Below the pieces are notes generated by a model. It saw only the letters and a program-made list of their open reading frames with translations, searched no databases and was not told where the DNA came from. Shown here piece by piece: positions 1 to 12,000 of a DNA stretch of 64,000 bases. Within the stretch, counting starts at the first letter, position 1. Every line of letters begins with the position of its first letter. This stretch comes from Tribonema minus (lineage: Eukaryota > Sar > Xanthophyceae > Tribonematales > Tribonemataceae). A program made the position numbers and the translations under genes. The stretch lies in NCBI GenBank assembly GCA_017506865.1, contig JAFCMP010000490.1:776019-840018 (forward strand), read 5' to 3'.

Positions 1-2
1 AC

Positions 3-3000
3 CTGCTTGTTGAGCTCCGCCTGCTTCTGCTGGTAGATCTCTGCCTCGCGCGGCGCGCAGTGCTTGCACAGCGTGCCCTCGCCGTCGTCCATGGGCGTCT
101 TGCACGCCATGCACTTGTTCTGCGGGGGCGCAAAAAGACGCGGAAGGTGCCGATGAATGAAGGCTTCTGCCAGTTCAAACTGTCGATGGCGGACTAGGGC
201 GTGTTTCTGTAAGGCAGCGGGCGCTGACGAGCGGCGCGCTTGCAAGCGCCCTGCAGAAGTGAATTTGACGCCACACCGGCACGGGACTTGGCGGCTCTCG
301 CTTGTTTCACCTTTGTACAGACTATCATGCCGCCGCCTGCAATGTGAAGGCCATGCTCCCCTGACCCTGGCCCTGGCCCTGACAGCCACGTGGGCTTGCT
401 CTCACACGAGCGCCATATCAGGACCAACCTGATGCAAATAGACTAGAACCTTGCAAACAGAGCAAACCCTTGGTTCTCACCTTTTTCACTGTCGCAAACA
501 TCACAATGCCGCCCTTGCGCGCGGCGGGCGTCTTCTTCACAACAGTGCGCGTGTGCGCGCCGGCGAGAAGCGTCTGCGGATTCTCGATGATGGGCTCAAA
601 CAGGCGCGTGAGGGGCTTCGCAAGCTGATTGGTCAGGTAGTACCCCGTGTCGATGGGCAGGTTGTTCTCCAGGACGTACACGGGGTCCTCCGATCGCTCG
701 TAAGCGGGGGTCTGAGAGGGGGGTGGGTGGGGGGGGGGGGGGGGGGGGGGGGAAGGGGGGGTGACGGAATCTCGTGCTCCAAACAGATGTGAGTCAGCGG
801 CATCAGCGTATAATGCTTGTTGACAACTGCATGCGCTGATGAACCCTGAGTCAGTGGCAACAGAAGTCAGTAGCTTTGGGCCTGCATATGCGACAGCATC
901 CCTCCCCTCCCCCCTTGCTGACAGTGCTCAGATGGCTTTAAGAAGTCGCAGGTCAGTGACCAGTAGGTAGTACACACACGAAATCTGTTCACGTGAGCAC
1001 AGGAGCGGGCACGTCACCACGCTGCCGAGTATTGCCGCCACACCTTGTGGTGACACCTGCCTCACCATGGCCATGTTGTTGCGACGCTGCCGTGCCCGGC
1101 GATTCAACGTGGACATCGACAGCAGCACCTTGAGTTCATGGCAGCACAGTAGGTTGCCACAAGCGACCCGCCCCCTCCACCATCTCAATGATGCATAGAG
1201 GCATGTCTTGGCACGTCAACTTGAACTTGTAAGGGCAGCAGGGGTCACTGACTCACACCCTTCCCCTCATCGTCATTGACGCAAGGCATGCAGTCGCCAT
1301 AGTTAGAAACAATGTCTGCCACGGCATATGAAATTGACTTCAACAGCATGTCAACTTCAAGTTTGTTGGCAGCGATGTTCATCCCCCTCCCCCTTTCAAA
1401 GGCAACCGAGGGCACGGAATGTCTGTTGCAGCACGACGATTTGAGCCTTTCTAGCACATGCAAGGGAATGCGAACAAGTCCCCCCCTTCCCTTCACAATG
1501 ATGACGTAGTCGAGGCATAGCAATTGCCAGTACCCTTGTGCTGCAGCACGTACCAAAACATGTCAACTACAGCTTTCAGGGTACAGCGGGGGACAAACAA
1601 TACTCACCCCCTTCCCCTTCTCGATGATGACGTAGGGCACGCGGTCGCCCACGTTCGGTGCGGTGCCGGGGTCGCGCCGCCGCATGCGCATCGCCAGCTC
1701 CACGTGCGCCTGAGCATGGCCACGCATCACAATCATGAATTAACCACACGAGCCTGAGCGATGCCATCAATCATGAATGTTGTGAATCTGATTGCATGGG
1801 GAGGGTACAGAGCGCCGTCTCAGTTTGCGGTCTGTAGCACGGACAGCCGTGTCTCAACTCTGCATGCATCGCCAGCTCCGCGTGCGCCTGAGCGATGCGA
1901 TTGCTCACAATCATGAATCAACATCATGAAATCTGCTGATGTCAGGCTCACGTGAGCCTGAGCGGTGCAACTCTGCATGCGCCTGAGCGATGCCACAAAA
2001 GACAATCACAAATGCTCACCGTTAATGCAGTCTGTTGGTTATGCTGTCAGGCGCTATGGCTGTGTGCAGTATGAATTGTGGAGCCCATGACCCAAACTCA
2101 GCATGGCTATCAGCGATGCCACGATTCACAATTAGGAATTATAGTCAAGAATTTACACTTAAGATATGGCATCAGCGGGCTGTCAGATGCCATCGGCGAA
2201 ATCGCGGAAGAGACACGTCTCGCCCCGCATATGCATCGCCAGAGCTCTACATGGGCCATGAATCACAATCACGCATGAACATCACACAGTCATGTCAGCG
2301 AGCCCTACACCTAGGGTTGGCAGCGCGCTGACCTACACCGAGGGTTTGATGCAGCGCTCAACCGCCTGGCAGCGAGCGACACTTCCTGCCTGCGCGCCTT
2401 GCCAGGTTCTTGGTGACAACAACAACAACGCGGTATGTGTCACCGTGCCCTAAACCTAGGGTTAGCATACACAGTGCTCACCTGTTTGGCAGTGTAGCCC
2501 TCCATGTCCGCGCTCTTCGCCAGCGCCTTGGTGATGACCAGCAGCGATATGTCCATGCGGTCCTGTAGCAGCTGTGTGACGCATGAAGAGAGAGGCAGAG
2601 GCAATGAGACACTATGCGTGATGAATAAGGCTTCAGGAAGGTATACAGAGGTGAGAGCGCAGCGCAGACTATACGCAGACACCCGTGGGCATCAGGTGAG
2701 GGCTACAGCTGCAGCGATATGTCCATGCGGTCCTGGAGCAGCTGGTGACGCATGAAGAGAGAAGCAGATGCAATGAGACACTATGCGTGATGAACGAGGC
2801 TTGAGGAAGGTGTACAGTAGTCAGAGAGCGGCGCAGACTATAATAGGGGTGATCGCTGTTGCTTAGGCTGGGCTAATGTCTTCGCAAAACCGCAGACACC
2901 CACAGGCATCAGGTACAAGAGGCACTGTGCGACAGGGGATGCTATCGCTGATGCTCAGGCTTGACCTAGCCTAGCCCTAACCCTCCCCTTAACCCCCCTC

Positions 3001-6000
3001 TCGCAACCAGACTCCCCCATCCAACCCGCCCAGCCCAGTGCTCGCTCAGGTTTGACACGCGGCCTTCGCAAAACTGCAGACTTCTGTGTGTGGATGCTCG
3101 CCACTCCAGACGATGCCCGTCAGTCCGTGCACGCTGGGCAGCAGTTGTGTCTTAGGGTTAGGGTTAGGTATCAATTCATCGCGACATGGTTCTTACACCG
3201 CTTCAGCCTTGAAAAAGTTGTGGTCTGCTGGTGCCTTGTGGGAACCCCAAGAAGCACTTGTGCGACAGCAGCGCTATGTGTAACGATCGCAGAACCTTAT
3301 GCAGCAGATGTTATGCACCGAGTGCATTCACACTTTGAGGGCTGCGCTCTGCAACAGGATTTGTCGCGGTTGCTGACCAGTGAATATACTGTCATATTGG
3401 CCGGCACGTGTAACCAGCACTTGTCTGCGGCGCATCCTGCTTTTGTACACCAAGTACATGTGCACAAGGCACTTAGGTGGGTAGACCACTCTCATAAAGT
3501 ACATACCTGTGATATGACCTCCGGCGAGTACATTCGTGGCGGTTGCCAACAGGCGACAACAACTTCCATCAGTGGCCAGCCCGTATGGTGTCTGTACTGC
3601 ACATTCTCTATATGATACTTCAAGAAGTAGAAGTACAGGGTTTTTCGCCCTTCAAGCGAAAATCAATAAAGTAAATCACTGCGATATGACCTCCTTGGAG
3701 TATGCTATGGCGCCGTCCACGTCTAACGGTATGGTGTCTATGCTGCACACACTCTACACGAGACACCGGTTTTCGCCCGTTAGGCAGAAATAAATAAATG
3801 TACATACCTGAGATATGACCTCCTTGGAGTATGCTATGGCTCAAGCCAAAATACATAGAAGTACATACATACCGAGATGCCATTTGGCGGCGGCGGTGTT
3901 TGAGTGGTTGTCGTTGAGACACTTTCAGACTGTCACACGACAGGTAGATTCCGTACAGCGCGAGCTTCAAGTTAGATGCCATTCATCTGGGCTTTTTCGC
4001 GCCCTGAGCGAGAGTCAATAAAATGTACATACATACTTGTGTGATATGACCTCCTTGGAGTATGCTATGGCGCCATCCACGTCTGACGGTATGGTGCCTA
4101 TACTGCACCGACACTACACGAGACTCGGTTTTTTGCCCTTCAAGCGGAGTACATGTACATACCTGTGATATGACCTCCTTGGAGTATGCTATGGCACAAG
4201 CGAAAATACACAGAAGTACATTCGTTGCGACACTTTCAGACTGTCATACGACATGTAGATCCCTTACAGCTAGATGCCAATCATCTGGGCTTTTTCGCGC
4301 CCTGAGCGATAATTAATAAAAAGTACATTCATACCTGTGATATGACCTCCTTGGAGTATGCTATGGCGCCATCCACGTCCCTGTCGATCAGGATCTTGTG
4401 CAGGCACGTCTCCACCACCTGGGCGCGCGCGAGGAAGCCGTGGCGACAGGTTCGGCAGTTCGCATGAGTCCCCAAATGGAACAACAGAGGACACAAGACA
4501 TGCATTGTACACATACAGCAGTTTGCACTGTACCGTATGCATGTGTTCTTCTAAAGCATTATGTGCAGCAACGTGTCCACCAGTTGTGCGCTCAGTGACG
4601 TGAAGGGGAAGGCGTGATTCATATCCAGATGCAACTCCCATTATGCCAATTTACACTACTGCACGCCTCCACGTCCTGGGCGTGCACGAAGCGACAGTGG
4701 AAGCCGTCCTCGGATGCGGATACAAAAAGTAAAACAGTTGCAGCACATGCTATGTGATAATGCTTGCGTGCTCCGGGGCCTGCAGACTTCAACTTTCTAC
4801 ATCGACAACATGCACGCAGAAAGCAAGTGATGGATTCCGCAGCGCACACCTTGCGCACGAGCATGCAGTTGTCGAGGCACACAGTCCCAGGGCCCTTGGT
4901 GTGCACCTTGTCGAGCTTTCAGCACTTTCTTAGCTAATGCTGGGAAAATGATGGTGACGCTCTCACCTTGCCCAGGAGCATGTTGTCACATAGGCTTACG
5001 TCCTTCAGCATTTTATCGGCAATTGCTGGGAAAATGATGGCAAATTCTAACCTTGCACACCAGCATGCACTTGTCACGGCACGCGATTCAGCATTTATCG
5101 GCAATTGCTTGGAAAATGATGGTTAATTCCGCCACTTTCGCGCGGGCATGCAGTTGTCGCGGCTCACAGTTCAGCATGTTCTCAGCAAATGCTGTTAAAT
5201 TCCGCAGCTCTCACCTTGCGCATGAGCATGCAGTTGTCGTGGCGCACGTTCTCTTCCTTGCAGCATTTTCTCGGCAAACGCTGAGAACATGATGGCGTTG
5301 TCACCTTGCGCACGAGCATTTGTTGCGGCGCACGGTCTCTTGCTTTCAGCATTTTTGCGACAAATGCTGAGAAAACGTTTGTACCTTGCGCACGAGCATT
5401 TACTGGCGACTGCTGGGAAAATGATGGTAAATTCTGCAGCTCCCACCTTGCGCAGCTGTCAAGGCACACAAAATTAGCATTTTTGCAGCAAGTTCTGATG
5501 GGAAGTTTTGCCGCTCTCACCTTGCGCACGAGCATGCAGTTGTCATTGCGCACAGTTTCTTGTTTATCTTGTCATTAACTCAGCATTGCCTCGGCAAATG
5601 TTTGGAAAATTATGGTAATCCGGCTGCTGTCACTTGTCACACGCTGTGGCCCTTGTGTTTCTTTCAGCATTTCCTCCACAAATGCTGAGAAATTGCAGGT
5701 AAATTATTACCTTGCGCACGAGCATGCAGTTATCGCGCCGCACGGTCTCCAGTCCCTTGGTGTCCATTTTGTCACTCTCTGCACCTTTGCAAATGCTAGG
5801 AAAATGATGGTAAATTCTCGGCAAGTTCCGCCGCTCTCACCTTTCGCACGAGCATGTAGTTGTTGCAGCGCCGCATATTCTCGGCAAATGCTGGGAAAAT
5901 GATGGAAAATTCTCACCTTGCGCACGAGCATGCAGTTGTCACACAGCTTTCGGCAAATGCTGAGAACATGATACTTCAAGTTGAAGTAGTAAATTCTCAC

Positions 6001-9000
6001 CTTGCGCACAAGCATGCAGTTGTCACGGCGCACGGTCTCCAGGCCCTTGGTGTCCATCTTGTCATACTTGTCCGGGCGCGTCCACAGCAGCCCCGCGTAG
6101 CGCTTCTTGTTCATGAGCAGGTACGGCCAGTACACCTACAAAACATATGGATGTACATAGAGAATTGACATCATCAGTTACACTCAAACGTCACCAACAA
6201 ATGAACATGTAATTGACAGCCTCTATAGTAACGGATGCACAAGTGATGCATCCAGAGCAGACCTGCGTAGCGCTTCGTGTTCATGAGCAGGTACTGCCAG
6301 TACACCTGCAAACAAATCCACGTACATGGTGTTTCAGCATTTCCAGTAGCACGCACGTTGGCAAACAAATGAAGGGCATGTGATTGGCACATCAATTATT
6401 TGAGGAAGGCATAGAGTAATAGATGAGCAGGCGATGCATCCAGAGCAGCCCCGCATAGCGCATCTTGTTCATCAGCAGGTATGGCCAGTACACCTGCATG
6501 AAAACATATACTTGAAGTATAACATAGGATTCACATAATCGTAAACACATGCACGTCAACAAACAAATGAAGAGCGTGTGATTGGCAAATCAATGAGACA
6601 GAAGTAGAGCAGTGGATGACCAGGCGATGCATCCAGAGCAGCCCTGCGCAGCGCTTCTTGTTCATGAGCAGGTACAGCCAGTACACCTGAACAGGTACAT
6701 ATTTCAATAGAAAATTGGCAAATGGAAAATTAAAACATCACTGACACACGAACGTCAACAAACAAATGAAAAAGGGCATGTGATTGACAAATCAATTGAA
6801 GTATTTGAGGCAGAAGCATCTATAGTAATGGATGCACATGTGATGCGTCCACAGCAGACCCGCGTAGCGCTTCTTATTCATAAGCAGGTACGGCCAGTAC
6901 ACCTGAAGGAATATATGTACATTGTGTTTCAGCATTTCCAGTAGCACGCACGTCGGCAAACAAATGAAGGGCATGTGATTGACAAATCACTTGTTGGAGG
7001 CAGACGCAGCTATAGTAATGGATGCGCAAGTAATGCGTCCAGAGCAGCCTTGCGTAGCGCTTCTTGTTCACGAGCAGGTACGGCCAGTACACCTGCAAGC
7101 ATGTGCATGTTTCAGCATTTCCAGTAGCACACGCACGTTGGCGAACAAAGGAAGGGCATGTGATTGACAAACCAATGATGTGAGGCAGAGGTATCTGGAT
7201 GAGCAGGTGATACGTCCACAGGAGGCCCCGCGGTTTTTCATGAGCAAATATGGCCAGTACACATGCCAAAATAATTGTGCATGGCATTTGTAGAAGACAG
7301 CGTCACTCAACATGCGGATAGTACACGCATGTCAGCAATCAAGTAGAGGGCAAACTAACTCGTTGAGGCAGAAGTAGGCGTGTACCTTCTCAAACTCCAG
7401 CTTGATGGGCCGCGGAAAGATCTTGGAAACTTCCTCGGCGGCCTTCTCCGCCAGTGGCATTGCCTCGGCAACCGTCTTGGTGCCGAACTTCACCATGACG
7501 GAATCAGTATCGCCGTACACAACTTCCGCGTCCGCAGAGTAGCCGTTGGCGATCGTGTACTGGCTTTCCACGTACTCCTTGGTCTTGAACAGCTGCGCGA
7601 GGAGGGGGGGGGTGCAAGCATTTGCTGTGTGAAGATGACGCAGTTGAAGCGTTGAAGTGCAAATCAGAGCGTCAGCTTCTCAGATGTGTACTGGCTCTCC
7701 ACGTACTCCTTGGTCTTGAACAGCTGCGAAACGGGGGGGTGAAAGCGTTTGCAATGTGATTGGATGGCGCTGTTGAAGTGGTGACGTGCGGAGGAGAGCT
7801 GGGTGTGTTGAGCGTCTGCTGCGCGTCGGCAGCGGTCACCAATGAACACAATTCAAGTATTGAAGCACACATGGGAGCGTCATGTTCACAATGGGAGCGT
7901 CATTTTCATATTGTGTACTGGCTCTCCATGTACTCCTTGATGTTGAACAGCTGCGCAAGGGGGGGGGGGGGGGGGCAATGTGATTGGATGGCGCTGTTGA
8001 AGTGGTGACGTGCAGATGAGAGCTGGGTGTGTTGAGCGTCTGCTGCGCATCGGCAGTGTTCAACAATGAGCTGACGCGGTCGAAGTATCGCAGCGCACAT
8101 GGGAGCGTCAACTTCAAACCGTGTACAGGCTCTCCATGAATTCCGTGGTACGCGACAGCAAGGGGGCGGAAGCGGCTCTGTCGGTGTGTTGAAGCGCTTG
8201 AAGTATGGGCACGGAAATGAGGGCTTGATGTGTAGAACGGCGGCATGACAAAGAGGCCAAAATTTGAACTTCTAAAGTTCCCGCCGGGGGTTGAAGTATT
8301 AATCAGGGGGTCGACGACTTTGAGGCTGCAAAGAGAGCTTCTGTCACCGAATGCCTGCGTCCGCAGAGCAGCCACAGCCATGGTGTGTGATGTGATCATT
8401 GCGACTCCGCACGGAAGTGCATGTATGATACTTCATACGATGGCATACGTGACTCTCAGACAAAGGTGTGCTGGTTCCCCAGTGGCCACGCAGACTGTGG
8501 TGCAAACACTGTATCGCGAAACTCAAGGTTACAGACACGATAGTAGGAGTCCTCTTGCTGAGGGCACAATACACGTAGCGGAAAAAGCTCACCAGCTCAC
8601 GCCCGTAGGATGTCACGCTGGATGCGATGGGGAGGCACGGCAGTTGGCCAACGGTGGCGCCGGTGAACCCGTACACAGAGTTGGCGCTGATCTGCGGTTC
8701 ACGGGATGAGCAACATCACAACTTCAAAGACGAAGTGGTTGGCGCTGATCTGCGCGCCAGCGGGCGATTGCGCACTCACGATGTTTCAACTTCAACACGG
8801 CAATGCCTGACTTCAAAGCGGTTGAACGTGATGGTGCACATGCGGTGTGCCGATGCTGGACGCAACGGTAAAGGCGTGGCAGTTGGGCAACGGTGGCAAT
8901 GGTGAATCCGTACACGGAGTTGGCACTGGTCTGCAGCGCAGCGGGCGATCACAAATCGATCGGTGTCACAAACTCAAATTCTGAATATAGACTCCAAGTT

Positions 9001-12000
9001 GATCACTGTTGCACCAGTGGACTGTCAAGGGTCAAGCGACATCACGATGACAACAAGTTGAGGTTGGTTCCAAATTTGTCGCTGCTGGTCGGTGTGCTGA
9101 ATGCGCAACCCATCCGTCATGACGCAGACGAGGAGTGACAGATGTACCACTACGAGCAGCACACGCTGCGCAGCCCACTGGTAGGCTGACTGATCTTGAG
9201 CACCGTTACTGAATTGGCTTTGACACTAAACTTCAACTCTGCCTGCGCCGCAAGTTGTGGCAGCTCTTGGTGGCGCGCACTGAAGTTTATTCTTGCAACT
9301 GCGAACAATACGTAAAGTGTAGTGAGACACTGTGAACTACACGGTAATCTGCCGTTGATGCACGGCACAGTGCGCGTACAGCACGTACATAAAACACCGA
9401 GGAAGTGCGTGAAGGTGGGGGCGACGGACTGGTGGCGTCATCCAAAGTGTATACCTCAATGCGCTCCGCAGTACATATGTACTGCACAGCGCGGCAGGAA
9501 TGCAGTACCGTAAAGTCTATAAATTAAGCCCATGGTGCGACTTTTTTATGAGAGCGAAAAAAGGGGGGTGGGGCGTCATTAATATATGGAGGAAAAAAGG
9601 GTGGGGCGGATTAATAGTTGAGCCATTACGGCTTATCTAACATCGTCATGAAGTGACGGGCATCGCCAGCCTTCCCGCAATCAGCGCATTCGAACCTCCG
9701 GTTCAACTTGCACTTGAAGTGGCGGTTCAAAAAATTTCAAGTGTGACTGATCAGGAGCTGGCGGTAGGCTAAAGCCAAGCAAGCTATGAACAAAGCTTTG
9801 CGTGAGGTACATGAAGGCAAGCAACGCAGCATGCTGGATGTCTCCGCAATTGCCTAGCCGGGCCAATTCGGTCTCCGCAACAGCCTCAGCTCAGCCCCCC
9901 CCCCTGCAACGCAGCAGGTTGTCGTCGTGCAGATAGAGTCTGAAAGCGACGGCGATTATGCTTCTGTGTATTTGCTGCCTGTTTATGTGATTGCTGCCTT
10001 TCTGACTGCTCTGCACGTTGCTGGCAATGGCTGCTTCGCGTTGTTTTATGTGCCCAAATAATGTGGTGATGTAGCATGAGTCACATTTGGATCATCCCTG
10101 CAGCATGCGCATGCGCAGAGGGCACGTTGTGCTGCATATGCATATGCAAGAGGGGGGGGGGGGGGGCATATTTTCATGAGCAAATAAAAAAGGGCGGGGC
10201 ATCATTTTAGGAGGGCTCGGAAACTCATAAAAAAGTCGCCCCATGGGCTTTTTATGGACTTAACGGTACGTGTGGGCACCCCAGTGTCCTAGTAGTATGC
10301 GCCAACACTCTGTACAGTATGTACTACGCAACTCGGCAGGCAAAAAGTACATGCGGGATGGAGATTTCCCGAGATGCCATTTGGCGGCGGCGGCGTTCGA
10401 GTGGTTGTCGTTGAGGCACTTTCAGACTGCCACAGGGCATGTAGATTCCGTACAGCAAGCTTCAAGTTAGATGCCATTCATCTGGGCTTTTTCGCGCCCT
10501 GAGCGAGAATTATTATAGAGTACATGCGGGCAGCGACCGACATCATGGTAATTGATTGCTGACCTCAAGCGCCAGCTCCCTGTTCCTCAGGTACTACTGC
10601 ACCGTTGATGTACAGTTGTGTGCAAGTACATGAAACTGCGCAGGTCAGCAGCAGCCGCAGTACATGCGGGCAGCGGTCTGTGTACTTTTATTATATTCCA
10701 CTTGTGGCTGTGGAAATGCCATGTTGTAGGTGTGTCGCCTTGTTCTCACTCTTGGATGTAGCATGCAAAGCTTGCACGCCACACCCCGCCCCCCACATCA
10801 CCCCCAACAAAGCACCCGCAAGCGACTGTCCTTACATACTAGCAGGGATACCAAACAAAGCTACAAGACTCTCCCCCCACAGACAGACCTACTGCAGTAC
10901 ATACAGCGTATGCACAGCATGTACTGCACAAATCGACAAAAAAAGTCCATACTTGTAGTCGTCATTGAGACACTTTCAGCTCGCCGCATGACACATACAT
11001 TTATGCTACCTCAAAGTTTTCGAAGCACCTCGAAGTATAAGCATTGATGATCGCGGGCAGCGGTCCATGTACCACTGCAGTACAGTGCTTGTAGGTAGGT
11101 GTGCTGCACAAATCGACGCGGAAGTACACACTGCAGATGTACGAGGACTTCGAGGGGTGGGCATGCCATATTGCGACGTCATTTAAAAGTGATCGGCAAT
11201 GCGCCCAGAGACACTTTCAAGGGTATTCATATAAACACATGTAGATTCTGGTTGCGAGTCCAGGGACATCCACCATCTGGGCTCTTTCACGCCCTGAGCG
11301 AGCATGAAAGAAGTACATACTTGCGGTGTCTGATTGACTCACCTTGAGTGCCAGCTGCCTGCCGTTCTGCACGGCGTACTCCATGGGGTCAGTAGCGAGC
11401 GCCATGTCTTTCTTTGCGCGCTGTTGCAACAATAGGGAAGGAAGGGCAGTGGCACACAAAACAGGTGAGGCAGCTGTGCTTCAGATGACTTGAAGTTGAA
11501 CGTAAACTGCATACATGCCTACCTTTCGTGCCGCGAGCTGCTCGTCCAGGATAACAGGCAACAGGCAACTGTACTCTATACTTCAGTACTTCAATACCTT
11601 GAAGCAAACAAATGAGCTGAAGTTTGAGTTGAACTGCATAGTCTACATGCCTACCTTTCGCGCCGCCAGCAGCTCGTCCAGGACAACAAGCAACGGGCAA
11701 CTATACACAAGTAGTTTGAAGTACAAGTACTCCATACATATTGATAAAAAAATCAGAAGTTCTTCATAACTCTTGGACTTTTAAGTAGATATATCATGTA
11801 AGTTCAAGCTGAACTGCATACATGCCTACCTTCCGTGCCGCGAGCAGCTCGTCCACAACAACAGGTAACGGGCGACTGTACTCAAAAACTTCAGTGCTTT
11901 GGAGTCAACCAGTGCCTTGAAGTTCAAATTGAACTGCAACTTTACTACTTTTCGTGCCGCCAGCAGTCCAGGATGACGGGCAGCATGCCTTGTATTCAAA

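Larger units (their letters stand above)
3505..4380 (-). repeat. Exon-edge array, donor side of POLD1 exon 4335-4418
   Basis: GATATGACCTCC, the complement of the exon 3' end, recurs at 3511, 3683, 3812, 4043, 4167 and 4339; the last is the real exon. Most copies run on through TTGGAGTATGCTATGGC. Spacing is 172, 129, 231, 124 and 172 bp. SINE-like pieces lie between the copies. Confidence 0.88.
3..6135 (-). other. POLD1: POLD1 thumb and first C-terminal cysteine cluster
   Basis: 6001-6135 ([19 protein letters not shown]), 4335-4418 ([14 protein letters not shown]), 2482-2571 ([14 protein letters not shown]), 1608-1709 ([27 protein letters not shown]) and 481-711 ([31 protein letters not shown]) make the thumb. 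3-119 encodes NKCMACK and LCKHCAPRE, the first of two C-terminal metal-binding cysteine clusters. The AC at 1-2 is a good donor complement, so the second cluster is expected in an exon left of the window. Confidence 0.93.

Noticed and set aside
3052..3615. 187-codon plus-strand ORF
   Set aside because: It lies antisense in a polymerase intron, has no family motif, and overlaps the exon-edge array.
4845..6000. Regularly spaced direct repeats resembling a CRISPR array
   Set aside because: The repeats are degenerate, uneven in length, and are copies of a polymerase exon end with its splice donor; the setting is eukaryotic and no cas gene is present.
8245..8709. 154-codon plus-strand ORF
   Set aside because: Antisense shadow over the motif B exon and its intron.
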